Source of the DNA: Desulfobotulus pelophilus
Lineage (GTDB): Bacteria; Desulfobacterota; Desulfobacteria; Desulfobacterales; ASO4-4
DNA: 64,000 nt
Direction of reading: 5' to 3'
NCBI RefSeq assembly: GCF_026155325.1
Contig: NZ_JAPFPW010000006.1
Span: 1 to 64,000, forward strand
Under the pieces are notes generated by a model. The model worked only from the letters and a program-made list of their open reading frames with translations. It made no database searches and had not been told where the DNA came from. Positions 51,635-60,900 of the stretch are shown in pieces (the stretch's first letter is position 1; each line of letters opens with the position of its first letter). A program made the position numbers and the translations under genes.

Positions 51635-51687
51635 ATTTTCGCATTATCTGAATGGCATGCCTGTCAGGGCCAGCCCCCGCAGTCAGC

Positions 51688-52674
51688 CTATAAGGCTTCC
51701 ATACGCCTCATCTCTTCACGGCACAAAGAAACAATATCAACATTCCCAAAAGGTTCCGCATCCAGCCCTGGAAAGCGTTCTTCCAGAAAATCATTGAACG
51801 TTTTTCCGGATTGGGCAAGGTTCAGACAGGCTTTCCAGTATCCCTTCACGTCTTCCACATATTCTGGCGTCCAGAAAGCTCTGGATCCGGCATCATAAAT
51901 AGCGCAGCGCTGAAGCGGAAAGGCCGGATGCTCATACTGGGAAGCAATAAATTCAGGGGCCATCTGAGCCTGCCACCGCAAAAGATCCGTTCCTGTCAGC
52001 TTGATGGAAAGAGGCGTTTCGGCCGAAGGGACCGTAAACCGGCCTTCCAGATAGATAAGCGTGGTTTTTTCATAATCTTGAAACCGGTCACGACACATGC
52101 GGTGGGTTTTTTCCAGAATTTCCTCCGCACGCACGCCGCCAAAGGTAAAAAACAAAATGGAACGGAGACAGGTCCCCTGCTTGATGGCTTCCTGAATGAG
52201 AGCCTGCATGGCATGTTCAAGGCTCGTTCCCGTGGCAACCACATCTCCGATCACAATGCTGGCAACCCTGGGCATGTACACCTTGCTGTATTCACTTTCA
52301 ATAATATGCCAATGCTCAGGGTCATCATCCACCCTCGCCCGCTGGGCACTAATGAAAGAAGCACCATGGCGATTCCATCCGAAGGCAGAAAAAAGGGCCT
52401 CTCTGAGTCCAAAATTCAGCCCGCCACGGAGGATATGGAGAACCAGTGTTTCATTTTCCTCAATGCGGAGTTCCTTTTGAGCCTGTAAAGCCGTGAGAAT
52501 GCGGGAACAGGCTTTTTCCAGGTTGCGGGTATATCGGATTCCCATGACAGCCGTATCATTGCAGATGGATCGGGTTTCAGGAGTGGATGCAATCAGTTTC
52601 TGAAAGCCGGTACTCTGCTCCGCTTCCAGGGGATACAATACACAGTCCGGCAATTCACTCTTGGGGTAACTCAT
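51688..52674 (-). CDS. Phosphoribosyltransferase-domain protein
   Basis: A 328-residue protein with a type I phosphoribosyltransferase core. The PRPP loop SIVIGDVVATGTSLEHA lies at 139-155, after a HILRGGLNFG strand-loop (80-89), and is followed by LFFTFGGV. The 130 C-terminal residues (RFTVPSAETPLSIKLTGTD...) are not recognised. It probably converts a nucleobase imported by the neighbouring permease, or acts as a PRPP-binding regulator. The start at 52674 has AAGGAG at 6-7 nt; the open frame continues through the leader without homology. A promoter and a leader terminator precede it. Confidence 0.75.
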   Translation of the reverse strand: MSYPKSELPDCVLYPLEAEQSTGFQKLIASTPETRSICNDTAVMGIRYTRNLEKACSRILTALQAQKELRIEENETLVLHILRGGLNFGLREALFSAFGWNRHGASFISAQRARVDDDPEHWHIIESEYSKVYMPRVASIVIGDVVATGTSLEHAMQALIQEAIKQGTCLRSILFFTFGGVRAEEILEKTHRMCRDRFQDYEKTTLIYLEGRFTVPSAETPLSIKLTGTDLLRWQAQMAPEFIASQYEHPAFPLQRCAIYDAGSRAFWTPEYVEDVKGYWKACLNLAQSGKTFNDFLEERFPGLDAEPFGNVDIVSLCREEMRRMEAL

Positions 52675-52696
52675 GGATTTCTCCTTGGCAAGACAC

Positions 52697-52717
52697 AAAA
52701 AAACCCGCAAAGGCGGG
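52697..52717 (-). terminator. Intrinsic terminator inside the leader of the phosphoribosyltransferase operon
   Basis: On the minus strand CCCGC-CTTT-GCGGG (5-bp GC stem) is followed by seven T, ending 12 nt before the SD and 22 nt before the start codon. A second hairpin, CGGGC-AAA-GCCCG (52735-52747), lies just upstream. GCAAAG of that hairpin can pair with CUUUGC of the terminator, offering a mutually exclusive antiterminator. Attenuation or a riboswitch is likely; the ligand class is not recognised. Confidence 0.7.
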
Positions 52718-52759
52718 ATGATTAACCATCTGTCCGGGCTTTGCCCGAAAAACTTATGT

Positions 52760-52788
52760 CTTTTAATGGGAGGAAACTTCACTGTCAA
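52760..52788 (-). promoter_or_regulatory. Promoter of the phosphoribosyltransferase-codB operon
   Basis: Read on the minus strand: TTGACA (52788-52783, 6/6), a 17-bp spacer and TAAAAG (52765-52760, 4/6). It predicts an RNA start near 52753 and a leader of about 80 nt containing the two hairpins. Confidence 0.65.
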
Positions 52789-53326
52789 GCCCTGCCATTT
52801 GTTTTGAAAGCACATAGAAGGAACACCTTCCGTACAGTTTAGCTTTGGCAATGACCGCAGCTGCCTGACAAAGGAACCCAGGCCATTTTTCTTCGTCACT
52901 CCAGTTACAACCAACCACGTGCAACATCCGGAACCTGCCTGTGCCGGAAACACCCTATGCCAGAGACCTCACAACAAACACACAAAAAGACATTGCTGAA
53001 AGTAACAGATACATTGCACTAAAAAGGGTACCCATGATCCAGATTTTTTTACCCTATTCCGGTCAGCCTCATGGCCCCGTCCGATAAATTGATGCCCTCG
53101 TCAGTTCTCATTTTAAGGAGTTTTACCGAAAGTCGTCTTATACCCCCCCTGACGTTTGCCATGGGGAGGTTCCGTTCAAAAATATCCGTATGGTGGGTTT
53201 GTGAGGCGGACGGTTTTCTGGTTTTTGCCAGTCCATCATACATTTTTTTTCACCGATTCCCGTCAATCCAATTGAGCAGCCTGTTCGTTTCGTCGCCATT
53301 GGTGGCATGACGGTTGTAGGTAAGGC
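52789..53326. other. Intergenic region without a recognisable gene
   Basis: About 540 bp between the phosphoribosyltransferase promoter and the fadR promoter. Short open frames exist on both strands, but none has a convincing SD, domain or codon pattern. No tRNA-like fold or mobile-element end was found. Confidence 0.5.
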
Positions 53327-53354
53327 TTGATCTTTCCGACAAAACTGGTATGAC
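53327..53354 (+). promoter_or_regulatory. Candidate promoter of the fadR-glpD operon
   Basis: TTGATC (53327-53332, 4/6), a 16-bp spacer and TATGAC (53349-53354, 4/6). The -10 lies inside the FadR-like operator. It would give a 5' leader of about 245 nt before fadR. Confidence 0.45.
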
Positions 53355-53362
53355 CTCTTACC
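53343..53362. promoter_or_regulatory. FadR-type operator candidate
   Basis: AACTGGTATGACCTCTT (53343-53359) keeps the CTGGT-N2-GACC core of E. coli FadR sites as I remember them. It is also part of a longer dyad, CTGGTA-N8-TACCAG (53345-53364). It covers the candidate -10, a position suited to repression by the FadR-like protein encoded 245 bp downstream. Confidence 0.5.
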
Positions 53363-53607
53363 AGACATCGTCATACAACAATCATGGTCACAGACAGGGA
53401 AACAGTGCAGGTTCGATGCATGGAACCCAAAAAGGTTTGTTTTCATGGCAGATGAAATCAAAGGCTGGCACAGGGCACGTCTTTCTGCTTTTTTCCTCGG
53501 CAGGATACATTTTCAGCTCCGCATCCATGGGGTGACGATCGGCTGGTAAACAGCAGAATCCATTACGCGTCTCCTCTACCCCAGGCAACCTGCATCCAGG
53601 GAGGTTC

Positions 53608-54345
53608 ATGGTGCCCATCGCAGCATCCCTTCATACAAAGCATACCATTTTGCATAACATCCTTTCCGGGTCATGGCCAGCAGGCACTCCACTCCCTCCC
53701 GAACGGGAGCTGGCAACCATTCTGGAAGTTACCCGACCAACACTCAGAGAAATTCTGAAGTTTCTCGAATATCAGGGGTGGATCACCATTCGTCATGGAA
53801 AAAGTTCCGTAGTTAATGATATCTGGGAAAAAGGTGGACTGGGCATCCTCAGCACCCTTGCCCGCTATCCTGACTTTATCCCCCTTTCCCTGATTACGGA
53901 ACTTCTTGAACTGCGCAGGCAGATTCTGCCACCCTGTGCCCGTATCGCAGCCCAGCGTTCCCCCAAATGCCTGGACATCCTTCTTTCCACCGAGGCACTT
54001 CCTTCGGATGGCCCCAAAACCTTTTCTGAATTTGACTGGAAAATTCAGGAAATCCTGATCCGTGCTTCCGGGAAACGCACAACCCTTCTGGTCTACAATG
54101 ACTTCAGGGATCTGTTCCGCACTGGAGGCACCCTTTATTTCGAAGCCCCTGATATCCGGAACCAGTCCTTGCGGTATTATGCAACATTACGATCCCTGTT
54201 CCCTCACGACCCGGAGGCTGTGGAAAAATGCGTATCGGCCGCCATGGAGAATAGCCTTCTCTACTGGCAGACCCTCTTCCCCTCTAACACTCCGGTACCC
54301 GATTTCGACACAGCCGAAATCAAAGACCCGAATTTTGTCCCATGA
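53608..54345 (+). CDS. FadR-subfamily GntR transcriptional regulator
   Basis: A 245-residue regulator. The N-terminal winged helix has LPPERELATILEVTRPTLREIL, and the wing WITIRHGKSSVVND closely resembles that of E. coli FadR. A helical effector domain follows (~80-230) with no obvious metal-binding His set, which favours an acyl-CoA type ligand over an organic-acid/metal type. The SD GGGAGG precedes the ATG. It is followed by glpD with the starts nearly overlapping, so it probably autoregulates the operon. Confidence 0.85.
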   Translation: MVPIAASLHTKHTILHNILSGSWPAGTPLPPERELATILEVTRPTLREILKFLEYQGWITIRHGKSSVVNDIWEKGGLGILSTLARYPDFIPLSLITELLELRRQILPPCARIAAQRSPKCLDILLSTEALPSDGPKTFSEFDWKIQEILIRASGKRTTLLVYNDFRDLFRTGGTLYFEAPDIRNQSLRYYATLRSLFPHDPEAVEKCVSAAMENSLLYWQTLFPSNTPVPDFDTAEIKDPNFVP

Positions 54346-54353
54346 GGAAATTC

Positions 54354-55892
54354 ATGAAAAGCTATGATCTGATCATAATAGGTGGCGGCATTACCGGAGC
54401 CGGAATTTTCAGGGAAGCAGCCGCATCCGGTCATTCCGTCCTGTTGCTGGAACGGCATGACTTCTGCTCAGGCACATCCAGCCGCTCTTCCAAACTGGTA
54501 CACGGCGGACTTCGTTACCTCCGGCAGGGTGCTCTCCACCTTACAATGGATTCCGTCCGCCACAGGGAACGACTGCTGAGGGAACTTCCCGGACTGGTCA
54601 CCCCCCTTTCCTTCGTGATGCCAGTTTATCAAGATACCGGACCATCCGCTCTGCAGATGAAAACAGGACTCTTTCTCTATGATCTCATGGCAGGCAAAAG
54701 CAGACACCGATTCCTGCTACCCAGCGAGCTCAGTGCTACCTTTCCACAAATGAACCCTCTTTGGCTCAAAGGCGGTTTTCTGTTTGAAGATGCCCAGGTG
54801 GATGATGCCGCTCTGGTCCTGAGGCTGATACGGGAAGGCTGCCTGTACCCCGGGGCAGAAGCGCTGAACTACACAGAAGTAACGGGACTTGTCCGCAGAC
54901 CTGACGGTCGTGTGACAGGTGTCCGTACCCGGGACGGGGAAATTGGAGAAAACAACGCATACGGGAGTGCGCTGGTCATCAATGCCACGGGAGCCGATGC
55001 TGCCCTGATTCATCCTCTTCCTTCCAGAAAACAGCATATGCGTCCTTTGAGAGGCAGTCATCTTGTTTTTCCGGCAAGCCTCCTGCCCCTCAGAACAGCT
55101 GTCAGCTTTCTCCATCCGGAAGATCACAGGCCCGTATTTTTACTTCCGTGGGAAGGAGTCCTGCTGCTGGGGACAACGGACAGGGATGCCCATGCCAGTG
55201 ATATGCATACGCCCCGCATCCGATCGGAAGAAATCAGCTACCTGCTCACAGCCGTCCAGCGTGTCTTTCCCGGCATTGCTTTCCATCGGGACAGCATTCT
55301 GAGCACCTTTTCCGGAATACGCCCTGTCCTTTCAATGGACAGAGATCGTTCTCCTTCCGATGAGTCAAGAGAACATATTACATGGCAGTCTCCGGGGTTA
55401 ATCAGCGTAACAGGAGGAAAACTGACCACCTTTCGAAAGCTGGCCAGAGATACCCTGAAGCTGGCCTGCCGACAAAAAAAAATGAAGCTCCCGGACTTCC
55501 GTACGCCTGTGGTGAATACACGGCATCTCCCCTGCCCTCCTCTTCTGAATCCGGCTTGCTGGCAGCGCCTATGCGGACGATACGGAGAGGATATTCTCAA
55601 AATAAATTTCCGTAATCAAAGCATGGTCCAGCCCATTACAGGCACCCACCATATCCGGGCTGAAATTCTCCTTGCCGCCGCAGACAGCAGTGTACGCCAC
55701 CTGGACGATCTGCTCCTGCGACGACTGCGCCTGGGAATTCTTCTAAAAAATGGGGCCATGGGTCTGATCCCGGAAATTCGCGAACTGGCCAGCAGTGAAC
55801 TGGGATGGTCCGATGATAAGTGGAACAATGAAATTATCCGCTATGGTGCCATATGGCAAAAAGAACACTGTCCAAACGGAAATCTGCCATGA
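54354..55892 (+). CDS. glpD: FAD-dependent glycerol-3-phosphate dehydrogenase
   Basis: GlpD/GlpA-type enzyme of 512 residues that oxidises sn-glycerol 3-phosphate to dihydroxyacetone phosphate, passing electrons to the quinone pool. The FAD motif IIIGGGITGAGIFREAA is at the start, followed by GTSSRSSKLVHGGLRYL and, near residue 340, TGGKLTTFRKLA. The start at 54354 has GAGGAAATTC upstream; ATG 54342, overlapping the fadR stop, is an alternative. The kinase gene overlaps by 4 nt (ATGA). Its product DHAP is the precursor used by alkyl-DHAP synthase, encoded two genes on. Confidence 0.92.
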   Translation: MKSYDLIIIGGGITGAGIFREAAASGHSVLLLERHDFCSGTSSRSSKLVHGGLRYLRQGALHLTMDSVRHRERLLRELPGLVTPLSFVMPVYQDTGPSALQMKTGLFLYDLMAGKSRHRFLLPSELSATFPQMNPLWLKGGFLFEDAQVDDAALVLRLIREGCLYPGAEALNYTEVTGLVRRPDGRVTGVRTRDGEIGENNAYGSALVINATGADAALIHPLPSRKQHMRPLRGSHLVFPASLLPLRTAVSFLHPEDHRPVFLLPWEGVLLLGTTDRDAHASDMHTPRIRSEEISYLLTAVQRVFPGIAFHRDSILSTFSGIRPVLSMDRDRSPSDESREHITWQSPGLISVTGGKLTTFRKLARDTLKLACRQKKMKLPDFRTPVVNTRHLPCPPLLNPACWQRLCGRYGEDILKINFRNQSMVQPITGTHHIRAEILLAAADSSVRHLDDLLLRRLRLGILLKNGAMGLIPEIRELASSELGWSDDKWNNEIIRYGAIWQKEHCPNGNLP

Positions 55893-57448
55893 ATGAAGTA
55901 CTTCTTGCCATTGACTGCGGCACCCAGAGCCTCCGTGCCCATCTTTTTTCCACTGAGGGCCGCTTGCTTGCCAGTGAAAGACGGTGTTATGAGCCCTACC
56001 ACAGTCCCAAACCCGGATGGGCGGAGCAGGATGCGGATCTGTTTTGGGACAGTCTTTGCCAAGTCTGCACTTCCCTGAAAGAAAAAGAGCCGAACGCTTT
56101 TTCAAAGATCAGCGGTTTGGGGGTAACGACCCAGCGGGCAACCATGGTCTGCCTTGACGGAGACGGCAATCCCCTTCGCCCTTCCATTACCTGGCTGGAC
56201 CAGCGCAAGGCTCAGCCCCTGTGGAAGCCCGGCATTCTTACCCCTTTTCTGCATCTTGCCGGTGCGGCCCGTCTGATTCATAAAGCTCAGACCGATGCCA
56301 AAGGCAACTGGGTCCAACAGAATGAGCCGGAGATCTGGAAGCAAACAGCTTGCTACGTACAGGTTTCAGGCTTTCTGAACCACCGACTTACCGGGCGTTT
56401 TGCTGATTCCAGAGCCTCTCAGATAGGCCATCTGCCCTTTGATTATCGAAGGCAGAAGTGGAGCGGCCCTTGGTCCGTCAGTCACCGGATATTCCCCGTT
56501 GATCCCAGCAAACTCCCGGAATTATTGAACCCTGGAGAGACACTTGGCCGTGTAACCCAAAAAGCCTCCGCCGCTACCGGTATTCGTGCCGGGACACCGG
56601 TCATTGCCTGCGGTTCGGACAAAGGCTGCGAAACCCTTGGGGCCGGGGTGTCCGGTCCTACCATGGCCAGCCTCAGCTTCGGTACCACCGCTACGGTTCA
56701 GACAACCACCCCCCGGTATTTTGAACCCCTCCGTTTCATGCCTGCCTATCCGGCCCCCATTCCCGGCCACTACAATCCGGAAGTAGAAATTTTCAGGGGC
56801 TACTGGATGATCGCCTGGTTCAAGAATGAGTTCGGTCATCCGGAAATACAGGAAGCAGAAAAATGCTCCATGGCTGCAGAGATTCTGCTGGATCGCCTCC
56901 TGGCCCGTACGCCTCCCGGGGCCATGGGCCTCATACTGCAACCGTTCTGGAGCCCCGGCCTGCATCACCCAGATGCCAAAGGCAGCCTCATCGGGTTTGG
57001 CGATGTGCACACCCGTGCCCATGTGTACAGATCTGTCATTGAAGGGCTGGCTTACGGGCTTCTGGATGGTCTTCATCGCATAGAAAAAAAAGGAGGGTCT
57101 GGCATTCAGACCCTTGCCGTATCCGGAGGCGCATCCCAGAGTGATGCCATCTGCCAGATTTCTGCCGACATTTTCAACCGGCCCCTGATCCGTGGGGAAA
57201 CCAGTGAAACCTCAGGCCTGGGAGCCGCCCTGGTAACAGCTGTTGGGCTGGGTATCCATCCGGACTTTTCTACCGCCCTTTCCCGCATGGTCAGAGTTCA
57301 GGGCCATTTTCTTCCGGACCCTGACAATGTAAAACTCTACCACAGGCTGTATACGGAAGTGTATCAGCGCATGTACACGGCACTGGCACCGCTTTACCGT
57401 AAAATCAGGGATATCACAGGATATCCTGAGGACTCACATTTCCATTAA
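55889..57448 (+). CDS. FGGY-family carbohydrate kinase (glycerol kinase-like)
   Basis: ATP-dependent sugar/polyol kinase of 519 residues with the FGGY/actin-like fold. AIDCGTQSLRAHLF forms the phosphate-1 loop, with GWAEQD, TWLDQR and ACGSDKGCETLGAG further on. The C-terminal adenosine motif is LAVSGGASQSDAICQISADIFNRPL. Context (glpD, alkyl-DHAP synthase) suggests glycerol, dihydroxyacetone or an alkylglycerol as substrate; sequence alone cannot tell. The ATG at 55889 overlaps the glpD stop. Confidence 0.85.
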   Translation: MNEVLLAIDCGTQSLRAHLFSTEGRLLASERRCYEPYHSPKPGWAEQDADLFWDSLCQVCTSLKEKEPNAFSKISGLGVTTQRATMVCLDGDGNPLRPSITWLDQRKAQPLWKPGILTPFLHLAGAARLIHKAQTDAKGNWVQQNEPEIWKQTACYVQVSGFLNHRLTGRFADSRASQIGHLPFDYRRQKWSGPWSVSHRIFPVDPSKLPELLNPGETLGRVTQKASAATGIRAGTPVIACGSDKGCETLGAGVSGPTMASLSFGTTATVQTTTPRYFEPLRFMPAYPAPIPGHYNPEVEIFRGYWMIAWFKNEFGHPEIQEAEKCSMAAEILLDRLLARTPPGAMGLILQPFWSPGLHHPDAKGSLIGFGDVHTRAHVYRSVIEGLAYGLLDGLHRIEKKGGSGIQTLAVSGGASQSDAICQISADIFNRPLIRGETSETSGLGAALVTAVGLGIHPDFSTALSRMVRVQGHFLPDPDNVKLYHRLYTEVYQRMYTALAPLYRKIRDITGYPEDSHFH

Positions 57449-57461
57449 AAAGGAACCACCC

Positions 57462-59141
57462 ATGAAAATTTTTCTGCCCCCATGGATACAAACGCCACCC
57501 CCGGAAAAAAGCTATCGTAGTATTTTCAAATGGGGAAATCCTGCTGCCTTTAAGCATCCCAGCCCCAGACTGTTCCGCATGCTGAAACAAAATTTCGGGC
57601 TTGATAATGCAGACTTCAGGGAAAGGCAGTTCACGGGTGAAACAAGGGTAGTAGGCATGGACCTGGCACCTCAACTGTCAGAAGATTTTATGAACGCCGT
57701 GGAACAGGCTGTGGGGAAGGATCAGGTGGAGAGGGATGTTTACAGCCGTCTCCGGTACAGCACCGGACAAACGACGGAAGAATCCATGGATCTTCGCCAG
57801 CATAGGGTCAGAGGACTTACGGATCTGGTGGTCCATCCCCGGCATAGAAATGATGTGCAGGCCCTTGTTACTCTCTGCCATGCCCATGGTGTTCCTCTGT
57901 CGGTTTACGGTGGAGGATCTTCCGTTACCCTTGGTCATCGTATGGATAAGGGAGGTATTACACTGGTTATGGGAACTCACATGAACCGCATTCACTCCCT
58001 GAATGAAACGGATCTGTGCGTAACCGTAGAGGCCGGCATGATGGGAGCGGAGTACGAAAAGATCCTCAATGAGGCACCTTCCCGCATGGGAGCCGTACGG
58101 GCCTATACCGGCGGACATTTCCCCCAGTCCTTTGAGTACAGCAGTGTGGGGGGATGGGTGCTGACTCTGGGGTCCGGTCAGGCCTCTTCCCATTACGGAG
58201 ATGCAGCCGACCTTCTGCTTGCCGTTGAGATGGTTACGCCCCGGGGAACCATCCGGACCTCTTCCATTGCCGCCACCGCAACAGGACCCAGGATCCAGGA
58301 TTTTTTCAAGGGCAGCGAAGGTGCTTTCGGAGTGCTGGTCAGTGTCACCATGAAAATTTTCAGATTTATGCCCCAAAATCGACAATCTTTTTCCTTCATC
58401 TTCCATGACTGGTCTTGCGCCGTAACCGCCGCACGGGAAATCAGTCAGGCAGACGGTGGCATGCCGGCGGTGTTGCGCATATCAGATGAAGAAGAAACGG
58501 ATGTGGCTTTGAAACTCTACGGCGTGGAATCCGGCCCACTGGATCACTGGATGCGATGGATGGGATTCAAACCCATGGCCCGTTGCCTGATGCTGGGGAC
58601 GGCAGAGGGTGAGCGCATTCATGCCCGTGAGGTAGCCGCTATGGTACGGCGTATTGCCAGGCAGCAGGGCGGCATGTCCTTGACAGCTTACCCGGTACGA
58701 AAATGGGAGCACAGCCGTTACATGGATCCATATATGCGTGAGGATCTTCTTGATTTTGGCATAATTATCGACACCCTTGAAACGGGAGTCCCATGGTCCA
58801 GGCTTCATGAGGTCCATCGGAACGTACGTGCTTTCATCAAGCAGAATCCGGAAATCATCTGCATGTCCCATGCTTCCCATTTTTATCCCCAGGGCACCAA
58901 TCTCTATTTCATTTTTATTAGTCGGATGATGAATACAGAAGCCTACCGGACTTTTCACAGAACAATTATCCGCAGAATCCTGGATGCAGGCGGCACCCTC
59001 TCCCATCATCACGGTGTCGGCCGGATGATGGCCCCTTTCATGGAAGAACAGCTGGGCAAGGAAAGCATGGATCTGCTGAAAGCGGTGAAGCGTCATCTGG
59101 ACCCGAAGGGAATTATGGGACCGGGCATCATGGGTTTATAA
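57462..59141 (+). CDS. Alkyldihydroxyacetonephosphate synthase-like FAD enzyme
   Basis: A 559-residue VAO/PCMH-type flavoprotein. The FAD domain has VYGGGSSVTLG and the SVGGWVLTLGSGQASSHYGDA segment; the C-terminal part carries IIDTLETGVPW, SHASHFYPQGTNLYF and LSHHHGVG. This set, with the N-terminal FKWGNP, fits alkylglycerone-phosphate synthase, which swaps the acyl group of acyl-DHAP for a fatty alcohol to form an ether bond. SD AAGGAACC precedes the ATG. It ends the fadR-glpD-kinase operon. Alternative: another oxidase of the same family. Confidence 0.83.
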   Translation: MKIFLPPWIQTPPPEKSYRSIFKWGNPAAFKHPSPRLFRMLKQNFGLDNADFRERQFTGETRVVGMDLAPQLSEDFMNAVEQAVGKDQVERDVYSRLRYSTGQTTEESMDLRQHRVRGLTDLVVHPRHRNDVQALVTLCHAHGVPLSVYGGGSSVTLGHRMDKGGITLVMGTHMNRIHSLNETDLCVTVEAGMMGAEYEKILNEAPSRMGAVRAYTGGHFPQSFEYSSVGGWVLTLGSGQASSHYGDAADLLLAVEMVTPRGTIRTSSIAATATGPRIQDFFKGSEGAFGVLVSVTMKIFRFMPQNRQSFSFIFHDWSCAVTAAREISQADGGMPAVLRISDEEETDVALKLYGVESGPLDHWMRWMGFKPMARCLMLGTAEGERIHAREVAAMVRRIARQQGGMSLTAYPVRKWEHSRYMDPYMREDLLDFGIIIDTLETGVPWSRLHEVHRNVRAFIKQNPEIICMSHASHFYPQGTNLYFIFISRMMNTEAYRTFHRTIIRRILDAGGTLSHHHGVGRMMAPFMEEQLGKESMDLLKAVKRHLDPKGIMGPGIMGL

Positions 59142-59160
59142 AAAACGCTTCACCGGCTAC

Positions 59161-60861
59161 TTACCTGTGTTTTTTTTCTGGAAAGCGATGCATGAATTCC
59201 GTTTCAGCCTCTGCCGTACCCACAAGAATCAGCTCCGTATCCTGCTCTATGATGCTTGAGGGGTGAGGATTGATATCCATATGCTCTCCACGCACCATGG
59301 CCACAACACTGCACCCTGTCTGGTTACGAATCTCGCTCTCAAACAGGGACTTGCCCACAAGATTTTTATGGCTTCGGATACGAAAAATATTCAATCCTTC
59401 CGTGAGCATCTGAACCTTGCCGGGGCTGAGAAGATTAAAAAGGGTATTCCCTGCAAGAGCGGCATAGGACATGACAAGGTCGGCCCCAGCGGTATGGAGA
59501 ATCCCCACATTCCGGTCCAGGGTGGCCCGGCTGATAATCTGAATATCGGGACGAAGTTTTCGGCAGTAAAGGGTCAGGTAGATATTCATGTCGTCGGAGT
59601 GTGTGGTAATGAAAACCGAAGGTGCTTTTTGAATGCCCGCTTCCATCAGCACATCCAGATCCGCGGCACTGCCCACAACCATATTTTTTTTCCCTGTGGC
59701 AACCTTGCTGTTTTTTTCAACAATTTTATAAGCAACACCCCGTGAATCCAGAGTTTCCGCGGCCGCCTGCCCCACCCTTCCGCCACCAAGGATAAGAACG
59801 GGATCCGGTGATATCGGCTGTTTTCCCACAAAGTCCTCGTAGGCCAGAACCTGTTCCATGGAACCGGCCAGCACCAGTACCGTCTCCGAGAGAATGGAAC
59901 TGTCAGGCTTCGGAAGTTTAAAAATTCCCCTTTCCCAGAGTCCTACAACATTCAGTCCCGTGGCTTCACGGATTCCGCAATCTAAAATGGTTTTTCCCAC
60001 CAGGCGGGACCGCATGACCGGAGCTTCCACAATCATGAGTTTTTCAAAGCGACCGATAATGGCGGACTGAAGACCGGGACCAACAATGCGCCGTGCCAGA
60101 AAACCACCCAGCATTTTGCGAAACTGAAAAACCCGGGTTGCTCCGGCAAGTTTCAGGATGTCGACGGATTCATCCTTATCGGAAGTAACAACGATGGGGA
60201 TATCTTTAGAAAGCTCCCTTACCGTAAAAGCGATATTGGTATTTTTCATGTCATCGGTGAGGGCCAGCAACATGGAGGCCTTTTGAATGTTCAACCTCAT
60301 GTAGGTATCCGGATCATCGGGATCACCGGCCAGTGCCTTATATCCCTGATCTCGGAGACTTAATGCCTGATTCACATCTGGGACCAGCAGCGCATAATTT
60401 CTGTCATATTTAACCAGCCTGGCTATAAAGCTTGTGGCTACGGGTTCAAAGCCAACAATGATAACATGATTTCCCATATCATCCGGAAGACTCTGCCGGG
60501 CTCTGGACTGAGTCTGTGCTTCCAGCCATGGAGCGTAAAAAAACTGGATAAAGGTAAAAGGAAGCATGACAAGAAGAAACACCACGCCGGATATCAGTAC
60601 AACAATGGAAAAAATCCGACCAATGTCACTTTGAAAGGTTATGTCGCCAAAACCAAGAGTAGACATTACGGTGAGCGTCCAGTACACACCCGTGGCCCAG
60701 GAATGGGTTTGGCCTTCCATGAGCATAAAAAAATGGAAGATCATACTGTAAAGGGCGATCACACCCGCAAGAATCACAATGAACCGTGATAGCAGGCGTA
60801 TATTACGACGCGCTGTCCGGTCCTGAAGAAGATACATCAGCTGGGAGGGAAGAAATTTCAT
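59161..60861 (-). CDS. Potassium channel protein with two RCK/TrkA domains
   Basis: A 566-residue ion channel: two membrane helices (about 22-50 and 80-105) flank a pore loop with selectivity filter TLGFGD (68-73). Two RCK repeats follow, each with a TrkA-N Rossmann part (HVIIVGFEPVATSFIARL; PVLILGGGRVGQAAAETL) and a TrkA-C part (LVGKTILDCGIREATGLNVVG; LVGKSLFESEIRNQTG). Ligand gating by nucleotides or Ca2+ is typical of the family. The start at 60861 has AAGGAAG upstream. It lies 39 nt after the LUD gene, and ends 19 nt from the convergent AGPS gene. Confidence 0.92.
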   Translation of the reverse strand: MKFLPSQLMYLLQDRTARRNIRLLSRFIVILAGVIALYSMIFHFFMLMEGQTHSWATGVYWTLTVMSTLGFGDITFQSDIGRIFSIVVLISGVVFLLVMLPFTFIQFFYAPWLEAQTQSRARQSLPDDMGNHVIIVGFEPVATSFIARLVKYDRNYALLVPDVNQALSLRDQGYKALAGDPDDPDTYMRLNIQKASMLLALTDDMKNTNIAFTVRELSKDIPIVVTSDKDESVDILKLAGATRVFQFRKMLGGFLARRIVGPGLQSAIIGRFEKLMIVEAPVMRSRLVGKTILDCGIREATGLNVVGLWERGIFKLPKPDSSILSETVLVLAGSMEQVLAYEDFVGKQPISPDPVLILGGGRVGQAAAETLDSRGVAYKIVEKNSKVATGKKNMVVGSAADLDVLMEAGIQKAPSVFITTHSDDMNIYLTLYCRKLRPDIQIISRATLDRNVGILHTAGADLVMSYAALAGNTLFNLLSPGKVQMLTEGLNIFRIRSHKNLVGKSLFESEIRNQTGCSVVAMVRGEHMDINPHPSSIIEQDTELILVGTAEAETEFMHRFPEKKHR

Positions 60862-60900
60862 GCAACTTCCTTGTTTAGTAGACACTGGAACAGAAAACGG

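Noticed and set aside
52675-52760. Assignment of the leader to a known riboswitch (purine, preQ1, SAM-II, ZTP)
   Set aside because: None of the conserved core sequences that I know for these classes is present; left as an unassigned attenuator.
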